A stretch of 64,000 bases of DNA, taken from positions 11,358,267 through 11,422,266 of the forward strand of contig OY540809.1 in assembly GCA_961205875.1 (NCBI GenBank). The letters are read 5' to 3'. Both the position numbers and the translations under genes were made by a program. Below are positions 1-10,423 of this stretch, one piece after another. Under the pieces are notes generated by a model. The model was not told where the DNA came from and did not search any database. It was given only the letters and a program-made list of their open reading frames with translations. Numbering within the stretch: position 1 is the stretch's first letter; each line of letters begins with the position of its first letter. Source of the stretch: Sialis fuliginosa. Its lineage: Eukaryota > Arthropoda > Insecta > Megaloptera > Sialidae.

Positions 1-142
1 CATCATATAGAATGAATAGAATTTACGTTATAATACATTTATGACCACTGCTCTAAAACCCCGAGCTAATTAAAAACGATTTGACACCTTGCAGGTAACG
101 TTAGCTCAGTGTTTGCTCTGAAACAAATTCTTTATACAGGAT
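1..142 (+). repeat. Family G MITE, right end only (cut by window start)
   Basis: The sequence from the window start matches the right half of the element at 15968-16245: both share CACTGCT(C/T)TAAAA, a CCGAGC block, an ATTTGACxCC block and the end CAAATTCTTTATA followed by a GG-GTCC/GGGCAT terminus. The left end lies outside the window. The last bases (TACAGGATGTCC) depart from the family end TAATACCGGGCA, so the exact terminus is uncertain. Confidence 0.55.
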
Positions 143-642
143 GTCCCACGGGAAGGTGTTGAAACTAATGAACTGCCATTTTCAAACGTAGCTACCATCT
201 TCAAACGTAGCTATTATATAAAGCAAAATAAAAATAGCGTTGAAACGAAGAAAGTCTGCAGTTTTTATTGAGTATAAATAAAATTTAATAAAATGTGTGT
301 GCATCAATTTAAATATTTCAAGCGGTTTTATTAATCAAAAATGGAGCGGTTTTATTGATCAAAAATGGAGTGACTTAACGTTTCATTCGTAACTTTATGT
401 TTTCCGTATTTAATACAAGAACTGCCATACACTTTTCCTCTCGAACAGAAGCACATTTTGAGAGTAAAAGTCAGATTATTCATTTTGACGCGCACGTACT
501 TGCTTCTACCATGGCCCGAATAAAATTGCAGACTCTCCTCTTTTCAATGAAATTTTTATTTTTTCAATAACTGCATATCTTGTACATATAATACCCAAGT
601 TAAATGTTCCATTTTTCGGATTTCTAATCGAGTCCAAAATGA
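143..642. other. No gene seen; short tandem duplication
   Basis: AT-rich sequence with no recognisable coding region. Positions about 320-370 hold a 28-bp tandem duplication (GCGGTTTTATT.ATCAAAAATGGA twice). Nothing else is identified. Confidence 0.5.
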
Positions 643-1292
643 ATAGAGTAATCCGGTCAAAAATGAAAACCCCTAAAAACCTGTTAATGTTAAATAGAGA
701 TAAAAAACATTGTAGAAATTTTTATTCAAACTCCAAAAGTTTATCCCGACTCCAAAATATCAAATTTAATGTTGCGTGACGTCATAATTCAGTGCTTAAA
801 TATACAAGTGTCAACGATAAACACGGAAAACATACGAAAAATAATAAGTTATACATATTGTTTCGTACCTTGTTGTAATAATTCAACTCACAAAACTCAT
901 GAAAAAAGATTTATAACTGTGCCAGAAGGAAACTAAGGAAAAATTAAAAGTAAGGTTATTCTATATAGTTACAATATGTACAATAATAATAAACGGCTTT
1001 CTAAGGGCAACAATCCCAAATTTGAGTATTTCGGCTCATTTTTATTATTCTTCTAGATTCTATAACTCACGCGTTGAAACTTTGTATACAAACATAAATA
1101 TGACGTCACAAACGCTTCAACCAATCACGTCGCGTTTTAAATGCGAGCTGATTTTTACGACTTTTATTATTGAATAATTTAAATTTGAGCAATAAAAAAA
1201 ACAATTTATTCATTATTATTATTATTTTTCTAGCCTAATTTTTGCAATTAAGAAATAAAAACGGTATGTCAAAAATTTCCGAATTACTCTAT
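643..1292. mobile_element. TIR-like element carrying a THAP-domain exon relic
   Basis: The ends are inverted: ATAGAGTAATCCGG at 643-656 against CCGAATTACTCTAT at 1279-1292. An inner inverted match is TGACGTCATAATT near 777 against AATATGACGTCAC near 1098. Between them lies a 28-codon stretch resembling a THAP zinc finger. THAP domains occur at the N-terminus of P-element-type transposases and in host THAP proteins. No target duplication is clear, so the boundaries are approximate. It could also be a host THAP gene fragment captured by a MITE. Confidence 0.45.
853..936 (+). pseudogene. THAP-type zinc finger N-terminus, degraded
   Basis: The frame containing TGT at 859 reads YTYCFVPCC, then NNSTHKTHEKRF, then ITVPEG, and meets a TAA at 934. 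THAP domains start with C-x(2-4)-C within a C(F/V)VP-x-C context, followed about 15 residues later by F-x-VP; both landmarks are present in order and at the right spacing. The later C-x2-H pair, which completes the C2CH zinc site, is not found downstream, so the domain is incomplete. A GTAAGG donor-like sequence at 950-955 suggests the remainder could originally have been on another exon. No in-frame ATG lies just upstream. The product would be a DNA-binding domain of a transposase or a THAP host protein; here it cannot be functional because of the early stop. The surrounding sequence is a repeat with inverted ends, which favours transposon origin. Confidence 0.55.
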
Positions 1293-1920
1293 TGTCCTTA
1301 ATACCGCGAGCATTAAAAAATCAACTTGCAATCTTGATGAATGGATTAATTTGGAAGCATAAGCGTGGGTTTTTATCAAATACAATATACTAAACAATTC
1401 CGTGACTATCTCTTAAAATTCTTTTGTAAGGTTTCTTCCACAATACTTAAGTAGGAGTATATGATAATCTCAAATATGATTGTTTTCATGAACAGTGAAC
1501 GTGGGTGTTATTTCTTGTGCATTTGTAAAACCTAATGGATATTTGTTCATTCACGTACCTGTTCTGTGAGTAAACCGTTGGGACAATCTTTGAGAAATCC
1601 TTTATGCCTGCAACAAAAGATGTGATTCAGTATTAAAAGACAAAGGATGGTGACAATAGAAACAAAAATAGGTTATTGTTAAATTCTTATTATCAATTCG
1701 ATAACGATGCTTTTTTTTATAACTTTTTTGCGTTTTTACAAGAATATTATGAAAATTAATTGCTCTAGTGTAAATATCAATTCATTATAAATATTGTACT
1801 TAATCATAGCGCGTTCTACTTTTTATACAGATTTGACAGTTTGTAATCTGCGTAATAACTCCACAATAATAAAAACTGCTGTAAAAGTACACGTATCTCA
1901 TTTTTATATGTACTAGTATA
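1293..1920. other. No gene seen
   Basis: AT-rich unannotated sequence between the THAP-bearing element and family A. Positions 1908-1925 contain palindromic TGTACTAGTATA near the family A border. Nothing else recognised. Confidence 0.5.
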
Positions 1921-2310
1921 TGCCTTAACGGCAACATACCCACATGATTTTGTTGTATGCACATCTATGGCACAGTATCTAACCTAACCTGTTTTTACAG
2001 CAAAAATTTCCAAATACAATTGAACGCAAATTGAAACCCAAAACTATTTATTCCGCTTGGTGGCACTAGGATAATTGTTACGCTGTTGAACGATGCGAGG
2101 GGAAATAAACAAACAGCGAGAGGAGGAACCATGTGTGTATGTTAACTTTATTTTACCTGCCTTAACGGCAACATACATAGGTACATGATTTTTTTTTGCA
2201 CATCTATGGCATAGTACCTTTCGAATGATATACAATATATATATTTCATTCACCTCCTTTTATAATAAATACTAAAAAAACGTAAGACAATTTTCGATGT
2301 TCACGTATAT
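1921..2310 (+). repeat. Family A repeat, copy 1
   Basis: Long match to 8505-8930: shared blocks include GCCTTAACGGCAACATAC, CACATCTATGGCA.AGTA, AACGATGCGAGGG, AAACAAACAGCGAGA and TTCACCTCCTTTTATAATAA. The CTTAACGGCAACATAC..GCACATCTATGGCA block occurs twice inside the copy (about 1921-1985 and 2157-2220), with the same internal duplication in copy 2. Small ORFs here are incidental. No superfamily assignment is possible from the ends seen. Confidence 0.75.
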
Positions 2311-3241
2311 ATTATAGATTTTGCGCATGTAAACGTGCATATGTATTTGTATGCATTCTATGCGCGTGAGGGAAAAAACTCGGAGTGGGGAAAAATACAA
2401 GGAGACAGAATTGATATTTGGTTACCCCAACTTTAATTAATTTTAATGAGTGTATATAGGTAATAAGTATATATACTCGTACACAATACGTTTTTGTTTG
2501 TATGATATGAACGCTGTAGGTTGCTTGTGAAAATAAAATCAGCTTCATTTTAACATCACAAACATATGTGACGTGACGGTTACGTCACTGACAATTGTTA
2601 TCGTGGTTATCAACGTCAGCGCAGACAACGTGTGTTTCAGAACGATGTTGTTATTATTACCACATTCGTATGTGTGAACGTAATGTGATCATCTACTCTT
2701 CGTTGACATTTCTGTGTACTAATCTAAATCAAATTGTTATTGTTGGAGAAATGTATACCATTTACTTTTTGTCAAGATACTTTCAAAACTTTTCATATGA
2801 ATAAAAGGATATGAAATATTGTTAAAAGCACCTTTTTCGAACCATTTGAAGGATATTACATAAAAGTATACATACAGGATGTTCCATTTTTATCGCCACA
2901 GGCTAATATTTCAAAAACAAAGCAGATAGAAAAAAAATGTTTCGGCTTTAAATGAGGGCATCAGATGGTGATATCTATCTTGTAAGCTTGTGTAATAAAT
3001 GTCTACATTAAATTAAGTATGTAAAATTTAATAACAAAAAAACAATATATTACGATTTTTTAAATGTTTTTTTAAAGAATACGTTTATTTCTATACACCC
3101 ATCAACAATTTGAATAAATATTTATTTTCTCAAATAACTTTATAATTGAATAAAAAAACGTCTTTAAAAAATAAGTTTTAAAATCTTCTACTGATTTACA
3201 TATCTGTACAAATATTTTCTAAAACCTATAGATTCCTCTAT
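2311..3241. other. No gene seen; one TACAGGATGTTCC-type terminus at 2873
   Basis: Mostly low-complexity AT-rich sequence. ATACAGGATGTTCCATTTTT at about 2872 is one of several TATACAGG(A/G)TG termini in the window, a common start of insect dispersed repeats; the partner end is not seen. Confidence 0.4.
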
Positions 3242-3257
3242 AAGAGTCGATCTAGAT

Positions 3258-4089
3258 CATAGGTTCCCAAACTTATTTGACCAACTACCCTCTTTTCAGC
3301 TATAATTTACATTTTTAGTAGTGGACATTTTTCCATATATGTACATTATATGTATGTACATTATTGTACATTGTACATATCTAGTGTTATATAATAGTAA
3401 TATAAAATTGTCGTACGTTTTTTACTATTTATTATAAAAGGAGGCGAATGAAACTTATGTCATTCAAAAGGTACTGTGCTATAGATGTGCAAAAAAATCA
3501 TGTTTATGACAGGTAAAATACTGGTCGAATTTCGATCATAGGCGATACTAGTAATAATATAAAATCATAATTATAATAAGAAAACATAATAAGTAACAAT
3601 AAGAAATCGCGTTTTTTAATGAATTGTTGTTAAAAAAACTAACATTTTGGATTGGCTGATCGTAAAAATGAATGTTGAAATGCCGGATAAATGAGATAAT
3701 TCAATACATGTTATTAAAGTTTACCAGACAAAGCGAAAGTGACTTTGTGGTACATCTAATATTTATTTTTAAAACGATAATTAAAAACGGCAAAAAACAC
3801 CAAAAACTACAAATAACAGGTAGTGTGGATATTCAAATGTCAGTTTCACCAGGTATAATTTTTATGGTGGCCAGTTTATGCAATAGGAAGTGTCACTTTC
3901 ATGAATCAAATAATGAAACAAATTAGAAATGTACATTTTGTAATAAAGGATTTTATAAAATTTTGTAATATTAAAAAGCCACCCTTCTGTCCTTCCGGTG
4001 CTCCCCAACTACACCCAGAGCCACTAGGACTCCCTTTGATCACCCCAATACTGCCAAGGGAGCCGAGGACCGCAGTTTGGGAACCACTG
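3258..4089. mobile_element. hAT non-autonomous element with 8-bp TSD
   Basis: The ends CATAGGTTCCCAAACTT and, at the other end read inverted, CAGTGGTTCCCAAACTGCGG are hAT-type TIRs. The flanks are perfect 8-bp duplications ATCTAGAT at 3250-3257 and 4090-4097. The length of 832 bp is far below an autonomous hAT element (about 2.5-5 kb), and no transposase motif is seen. The ORFs at 3672-3926 and 3901-4095 look incidental. It contains a family A fragment (3408-3548). Confidence 0.85.
3408..3548 (-). repeat. Family A fragment, copy 3
   Basis: The reverse complement matches the family A end at 8158-8195 and 8790-8930: GTATCGCCTATGxTC, ATTCGACCAxTA, GCACATCTATxGCACAGTACC and CCTCCTTTTATAATAAATA. 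It sits inside the hAT element at 3258-4089. Confidence 0.75.
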
Positions 4090-4173
4090 ATCTAGATTAT
4101 CGAACCGGTATCGCTCCAGTCAAATATTCAGTATAATAATAATACTGTATCGGAGCGTGATTGGACTGAGACC

Positions 4174-5246
4174 GGCAATTAATTAATTAAACATGCGATT
4201 AAATAGATGAAGTAAACGATTATTAAATTAATAATCAAACTTATTATTTTAACACAAAAACCGAATACAAAACACGTAGCTTGACACCAATCCATCATTT
4301 TACTCATGTATATGCACACTCTCTTTAGCGTTTAAAAATCTGTCGAGGTAATTCCAATTCACTAGTCTCGCTAAAGAAGTTTCACTTCAATAATTTTTTG
4401 AAATAAAAATTATATTATCTATTGATACATATGTGTCTAAAATAATACGCTACGGTGTCGTCAAAAAATGAACTATTCCAACAGGGTGTATGTCTGTTAG
4501 TTTGAAAAACGTGTTTAATTAAATAAATAATTCGCTATTTCATTCACAATTTATTTCTTATTACTAAACTAAAAGAATTAAGAAATTTTATTCAATTGTA
4601 GTTTTTGACTTCTTCTACTGTTGTAAGCACATAAACTCTTAAATCAATATTATTGTTAAATTCACTTATTTATTGAAAATAGTATCTATTTATGTATTAT
4701 GATGAATAATATTCTTGTGCTTATTTAAAGAATTATATCAGTTATCAAGAACTAAGTGTTATACCAATTATTAGGCTTTTTATTTTATAAAAAAAGGAAA
4801 TAATCTAACCTATATACCCAACAGTTTTTTTTTTTAAATAAAACCTTGCACCAGCCATTTCTTAGGTATTTATCATATTTTTCATTATTACCTAACCTAT
4901 ATACGATACTAAGTAATTTTAATTAGTTATATTTGTTTTCTTAATAAAAGAAATTAAATACTCTAGTTGTTAAACATATAAAATCACTGATTTAATTGTT
5001 GACAATTAGATGACAACTTGCCCGATCGCGTTAGTTTCGATTTTTACCACTGAACGCGTCGCTACTATCGCGACACATATCAATAAGCCATATAAAACAA
5101 ATTAAACTTGATTTCAAATCACACGTTAACTTGTCCATTTAATTTTACCTATTCAACGCACGCAGAGCCACTGGTTCCGCGACCAACCTCCCCTTCATCA
5201 TAGCTGTATTGTCGATTCAACATTGCTCGTATATAATCGCTGAAGC
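4174..5246. other. No gene seen
   Basis: AT-rich sequence with nothing recognisable up to about 5000. From about 5000 base composition becomes more balanced (for example GATCGCG, GAACGCGTCGC, CGCACGCAGAGCC), unlike the surrounding repeats, but no domain or RNA motif is recognised. Confidence 0.4.
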
Positions 5247-5387
5247 ATGTTATTTGTTCAAATGGTGGAGGAGGCACTTGCTATAATCGTCAGAATCCTT
5301 TTCGAGCCAAATAGAGCTCTTATCCCGGTTTCAAACCCCTCTTTCCGGTTGCCAGAGTGGGACGAAGGTCACATGGAAACAGGATGA
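5247..5387 (+). CDS. Possible small ORF or exon, unrecognised
   Basis: An ATG-to-TGA frame of 46 codons, preceded in frame by TGA at 5241. It begins MLFVQMVEEALAIIVRI and ends with PEWDEGHMETG. The stretch is unusually GC-rich for the window and low in stop codons, and it lies in a 400-bp segment free of recognisable repeats. It has no signal peptide or known motif that I recognise. It may be a short ORF, part of an exon in another phase, or chance. Confidence 0.2.
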   Translation: MLFVQMVEEALAIIVRILFEPNRALIPVSNPSFRLPEWDEGHMETG

Positions 5388-6275
5388 CCTGAATACACCG
5401 AATGTATCTACTATATTCGTATGTACACCGCGTTTCTGTAACAGAGGCGCAGGTAGATACGTGTATATGAAAATAATATAATTGAGGAGGTTAATATCAA
5501 AACGCAATATCTGACATAAGACAAAATGGTGAAAACTAATAACTGGTAAGATAAGCGGAGGACAGTATTAAAATTTTCACTACTGGAAGATTGGACGTCG
5601 GTAATTAATCTATTAAAACGAAAAAGAAAAAAATAATTGGACATTTTTTTATAAAGTTTTTGCTTTTTGAATCAAAAGAAGGTACATATTGCTTTTTGAA
5701 CCCAATTTTGATTATCAAAGAGTATGATTTCTATACAAGATTATTTTTTTGATTAATATAACATATTTACAAAATAAACAAATTATTACATATTTTTAAA
5801 CGTGAATTTAGTAAAATATGTAATTTTTAATATATTTATTTTGCACAGATATTGCGTTTTGAAACAAAATTAACAATTAAAGTAGTTTAACTATGGAACG
5901 CATTGCATTTTAACCCATAATTATTTATCAACGAAAAAGAGACTGCAAAGATGCATCTAATTCCACCTTTAGGTGAAAAATGAAACTTTGTGCAGATATT
6001 GTGTTTTGATACTAACCTCCTCAATTATATTTATTTTTATGTTTTAACGTGAATAACAGTTACTGGACAGGCATTTAAGAAACTTGATGTAACGCGCTGA
6101 GATCAGTTTGTGCGCTAGCGTAAATTTAAAATTGGTATATCTCGACACTCAGAGTAGCTACCACGAGGGTTTTGGTCCCAAATTATAGATCTCGATTAGA
6201 TTTACGAGGTACCAAAACATTTAACCAGTTTTAATGATTATAAAAAATTAATTTTATATTATAAAAAAAAACACG
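5388..6275. other. No gene seen
   Basis: AT-rich, low-complexity sequence. A TTTTGGTCCC..GGTACCAAAAC partial inverted repeat lies at about 6170-6218. No coding evidence. Confidence 0.4.
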
Positions 6276-6600
6276 ATTCCGCTTGTAAATATTAATTAAT
6301 TGAATTGAAAAAACAACAACAATATATTAGAATATATTCTCTACGACCTAACGTATTAAATTTTTTGATTAAAGGTTTTTAAATTAAATAAAAAAATAAA
6401 AAGTAAATTTCATATTTCCACGATTTAGTTTGTAAATATTAAGTAAATGAATAAAAAAAAAAATATAACAGTATATTAGAATATATTCTCTACGCAGTCA
6501 TATTTTTAATTTTTTGATTTCAGTTTTTTAAATTGAATAAAAAAATAAAAAGTTAATTTCGAATTTCCACAATTTTTCTTGTAAATATTAATTAATTGTT
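6276..6600 (+). repeat. Tandem repeat, about 148-bp unit, 2.2 copies
   Basis: TTGTAAATATTAA.TAA recurs at 6283, 6430 and 6579, a spacing of 147 and 149 bp. The shared interior includes ATATTAGAATATATTCTCTACG and AAATAAAAAGT.AATTTC. Diverged and AT-rich; no function inferred. Confidence 0.75.
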
Positions 6601-7739
6601 TTCTTAACCCCACTGATACGTATTCACGTCAATCTCTCGACTGTGCATTCTGACACAGCCATACCCATTTTTGTGTTGTTGTTTATGATATATTTTTGCG
6701 TGAAATTTCGCTTCAATTTTTAACCAATTTTAATCCAGTCGGTCGCATTTGAAAGGTGAGTAGTTGTAGTTTATGAAAATTACCCCATAATTAGCCAATA
6801 TACTTTGTTAATTACTCTTTCACCCCTTTAAAACTGATAAATCGATTAAACGGTAAATTCGTAAAATAACAAATCGAGTAATATAATATACACATAATAC
6901 ATAAATGTAAAGTTTAATTTGTTAGTATACTTAATAGTACTAACAAATGAAACATAGCACGTGTAAACATGTGTGAACATATACATACAGTATGATTCAA
7001 AAGTTTGTATTTCATCGATATCTGGACGAAAATTTAAATTTTGAATGATATTTATTAATAAAAATAGATATCTAAAAATATATTATTATTTGTAGTTAGT
7101 CACGAAAAAAGGAATATACAGTGTGACCCCGAAATAAGTTCTGATTGAAATATTTTTCGCTGTTCTTGTATCTGTAGAATTCTCTTTCGTCCTTGATAAC
7201 TTCAGTAAAAATGCACCGATCTGAATTTTAACAGTTTTCTGCCAGTTCAAAATTGAATTGAAATTTTCTTATTAAAAATGATTATGGAAAATGGAAATTA
7301 TTTATGGTTTTTCATTTCAGTTCTTGAAAACATTGTTTTCTTGTGACCTAGCCTTGATTCTTTTAGGTAATTGATTAACTGTCTGTACTATACGATTTAT
7401 TTTCATGAATACTTTTTCTTTGTTACAAAGTCGATACAAACACACAAAAGTAATAACGGCTAGTAGAAATTATGAACACACATAATACACGGAAATATTA
7501 TGGTTCTTTTCAGCTTTGGTATTACTTCCGACATATGATTATTCTACCAATCACTCAGTTGACTTACAAGTTTGGATAAACAAGTCGTAAATATTTTATT
7601 AGCTTATTTATTGTCCTAAAACTTTATGGACAGACTAAAATCATATTATTGAGTACTAAACAAAGTATTTTATAGAGATGATAATAATTCAAGATACGAT
7701 CATTTGTTTGGACGTTATGAACGATTTTACTATATTATT
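6601..7739. other. No gene seen; dispersed-repeat terminus at about 7118
   Basis: ATACAGTGTGACCCCGAAAT at about 7117 resembles the TATACAGGGTG start seen elsewhere in the window. No partner end and no coding region are recognised. Confidence 0.35.
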
Positions 7740-7983
7740 CAGGGCCGGAGGAAGGCGGGTACGATGCGTGATTTTCACGCAGGCGCCAATCACCGAAGAC
7801 GGCGAAATTTGAATAAAATGCGTGAGAATAGCATTATCAGGATTAATTGTAAGTAAAAAGTGATATGAGGAGAGAAAAAAAAGAAAGAGACAACTAAGAA
7901 AATAGCAGTGGTGCAAAAGTATAGTAAAAAAGGCGGTATTATAAATTTTTCACACACCATCTGAATCCCTAGCGCCGGTCCTG
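7740..7983. mobile_element. Probable hAT MITE, TSD not preserved
   Basis: Begins CAGGGCCGGAGGAAGG and ends GCGCCGGTCCTG, giving a hAT-like TIR of about 9 bp (CAGG.CCGG) over 244 bp. Flanking octamers (ATATTATT and CTCTATTC) do not match, so the assignment rests on the ends alone. Confidence 0.5.
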
Positions 7984-8157
7984 CTCTATTCACAGTTAGT
8001 ACATGAGTTATATTTCAAACCCTCATCTACAAAACTAGATGTGACGCCACCTCCAATTCTTGTGCGGTCTTAACTTTTGGGACAAACATGTACACGTGGC
8101 TTTAGTTTATCACATTTATCCTTGCCAATGGTTTATAAGGTGACAAAATTATGTATA

Positions 8158-8930
8158 CAAGTATCGCCTATGGTCAAAATTCGACCAATACTTTACCTGC
8201 CGTCAGGTCCGGATTAAGAAATTTGGCGCCCCTAGGCAGTTGCGAGAAAATAAGATGATTTTCGATACAGAAATTTATCGAATATTCGATATTAGGCCAA
8301 TATCGAGACTTGTATAAATCGATTCTTTTCTCGATTCGGGTATTTTTCATTTATAATGTTGGTACGCGTGCCAATGAAATAGGTGGGAAATTCAATTCCC
8401 ACGAATATAACAAGTTTTCAAAGTTTCCGTCAAAATTTGCCGCCCTTCAATTCTTGCCGCCCTAGGCAACTGCCTACTCTGCCTGCATGGTAAATCCGGG
8501 CCTGCCTGCTGTAACGGCAACATACACACATGATTTTTTTGTGCACATCTATGGCACAGTACCTAAACTAATCTAACCTAACCTAACCTGCTTTCACAAC
8601 AAAAATTTCCAAATAAAAACACTGCAATTGAAATCTCTATATGCCCTCTCTACGTTTGACAGAAACCCAAAACTATTTGTTTTGCCGCTTGGTAGCACTA
8701 GGAGTATTGCTATGCTGTTGAACGATGCGAGGGAAAATAAACAAACAGCGAGAAGGGAAATCATAAGTGTATGTTAACTTTATTTTACCTGCCTTAATGG
8801 CAACATACACACATGATTTTTTTTTGCACATCTATGGCACAGTACCTTTTAAATGATATAAGTTTCATTCACCTCCTTTTATAATAAATATTAAAAAAAC
8901 GTACAACAATTTTCGATGTTCACTTATATT
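8158..8930 (+). repeat. Family A repeat, copy 2, interrupted by a hAT MITE
   Basis: The longest family A copy. It starts GTATCGCCTATGGTC and ends near TTTTCGATGTTCACTTAT. With 8204-8512 removed, the left part reads TTTACCTGCCGT directly into AACGGCAACATAC, which matches the uninterrupted copy 1. It contains AACCTAACCTAACCTG near 8577-8592, short telomere-like (CCTAA) units also present in copy 1. Confidence 0.8.
8204..8504. mobile_element. hAT MITE nested in family A, 8-bp TSD
   Basis: The 301-bp element begins CAGGTCCGGATTAAG and ends TAAATCCGGGCCTG. Inner arms GCGCCCCTAGGCAGTTGC and GCCGCCCTAGGCAACTGC are also inverted. The flanks CCTGCCGT (8196-8203) and CCTGCTGT (8505-8512) match at 7 of 8 positions. 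Excision restores the family A sequence. Confidence 0.85.
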
Positions 8931-10095
8931 AATATATATACTATATTATAAAACAATTGCTATTAGATATAAAAAATAAATATTATTACCGATTTGATGA
9001 TAAGAATCACATTAAATATTCGTAAATAATACTCCCCTCTAGGGTTTTCGACGGCCCTCTTCTGTTAAGATTTTTTTTTACGACGACTTAAAAAAGGTTG
9101 TTGATTTGCCGCGTTAGACTCCCCATAGGCCCGGGTCCCCAGACTAGAAACTTCTAATATCTTCAGCCTTAGAACCGTTAAAGTACCATTAAAATCGGTT
9201 CAGTAAAAACTGTCAATTATATTGCCTATGAAATGACTTATAGACTCAATACTTTTCATATTCTATATACCTGAATTTTTTTAACAAACTAAAAATCACA
9301 GCTATAATATAATAATAAATGTTAGTTATATAATAAAAACATTTGAAATACAATTTTGTTCAAAACAGCGGTAGATAAGCTCGTCTTTGTGTATAAATAA
9401 ATTGTATGTATGTGATGGCGAGAAAAAAAAACTTTTTTGTTGGTGGGTAGGAAAGTTAGAAAAGCCCGTAAGCTCTTTTTATACAAAGTATTATCTTGAG
9501 TTTGGCGTCAATGTGGTTCCACGCAGGGCACGGCGGCAAGCCCACACATTGATTAGAAACATTTTTTGTAAGAATCCACTGGAGTGTTAGTAATGCCTAT
9601 ATTGGATTTTTATAAAAATATAGCACTATATTTTCTTTTTGTTTTTATTCGAAATCTCTACCTATATTGAATATACCTAGCCTATTTATAATTTTTACTA
9701 CTAATTTATGAAAAATTGTTTTCTTCAAACTTCAACTTTGGCACCCGGGGCGAAGTTCCCTCCCCACTCCCCCTCCATCTCGTCACTGAGTATATGACAG
9801 TAGTAAAAACTTTTGTTATTTGAACATTTTTTTAGTCACTAGTAACATTTGTTAGTTACTGACAGTAGAAATATTTGATGTCGTATTTTATTTAAAAATC
9901 TAGTTAATTTTTGATTGTCTTAACAAAAAATCGGCCATTGTATTGATCAGTAGGGTTTTTGTCGTAGCTTACATTTTGACATTCATAAATTTTATATTAT
10001 GTATTTTGAAAATTCGATTTTTTTTATTCGGTCTAAATACTTTGGAATAAATTTATTTTCGAACACATGAAATTTAAATCGTTTGTTCTTTTATA
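8931..10095. other. No confirmed gene; weak coding-like patch at 9450-9590
   Basis: An ORF at 9387-9590 ends with an arginine-rich stretch (VVPRRARRQAHTLIRNIF) whose DNA (9500-9560) is more GC-rich than its surroundings. I recognise no domain. A C-rich patch lies at 9740-9785 (GGCACCCGGGGCGAAGTTCC), like repeat-end sequence. Otherwise AT-rich and featureless. Confidence 0.3.
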
Positions 10096-10423
10096 TATAT
10101 TATAAAACGCAATGTACGTCTCTCTCTGTCAATCTGTCCGTTAATGCGCTTATCACTCGAGAACCACTTATTCGATTTACGTTTTTTTTTAGTTCATAGA
10201 TATGCTCTTTGCTCAGGTTTTAGTATATATTTTGTTATTTAATAGTAAATCAACTTGGAAGTATACCGTCAGCGCGCTCTTTTGCAATACGCTACCTAAA
10301 CCGTTAAATACTGCACAATATAAATAATTACGTAGAATAAAAAGATTTAAAATAATTCAACTATATTTTTCAAAAATCCAATAATTCCGTAGTCCACGCG
10401 AGCGAAGCCGCGGGCACAGCTAG
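10096..10423 (+). repeat. RTE-like retroposon 3' tail, copy R1
   Basis: Begins with a short CTCTCTCTGTCAATCTGTCC run, continues TTATCACTCGAGAACCACTTATTCGATTTACG, and ends CACGCGAGCGAAGCCGCGGGCACAGCTAG. This tail layout is typical of RTE-type non-LTR retroposons in insects. It is related to 32142-32361. No ORF remains. Confidence 0.55.

Larger units (their letters stand above)
3242..4173 (-). repeat. Family D MITE, copy 2, split by a hAT insertion
   Basis: Joining 3242-3257 to 4098-4173 gives AAGAGTCGATCTAGAT then TATCGAACCGGTATCG, which matches the right TIR of copy 1 (58124-58329) read on the other strand. The following CTCCAGTCAAATATTCA and ATCGGAGCGTGATTGGAC also match. The far end is shorter than copy 1. 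The hAT element at 3258-4089 therefore inserted into the terminal repeat of this older MITE. Confidence 0.7.
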
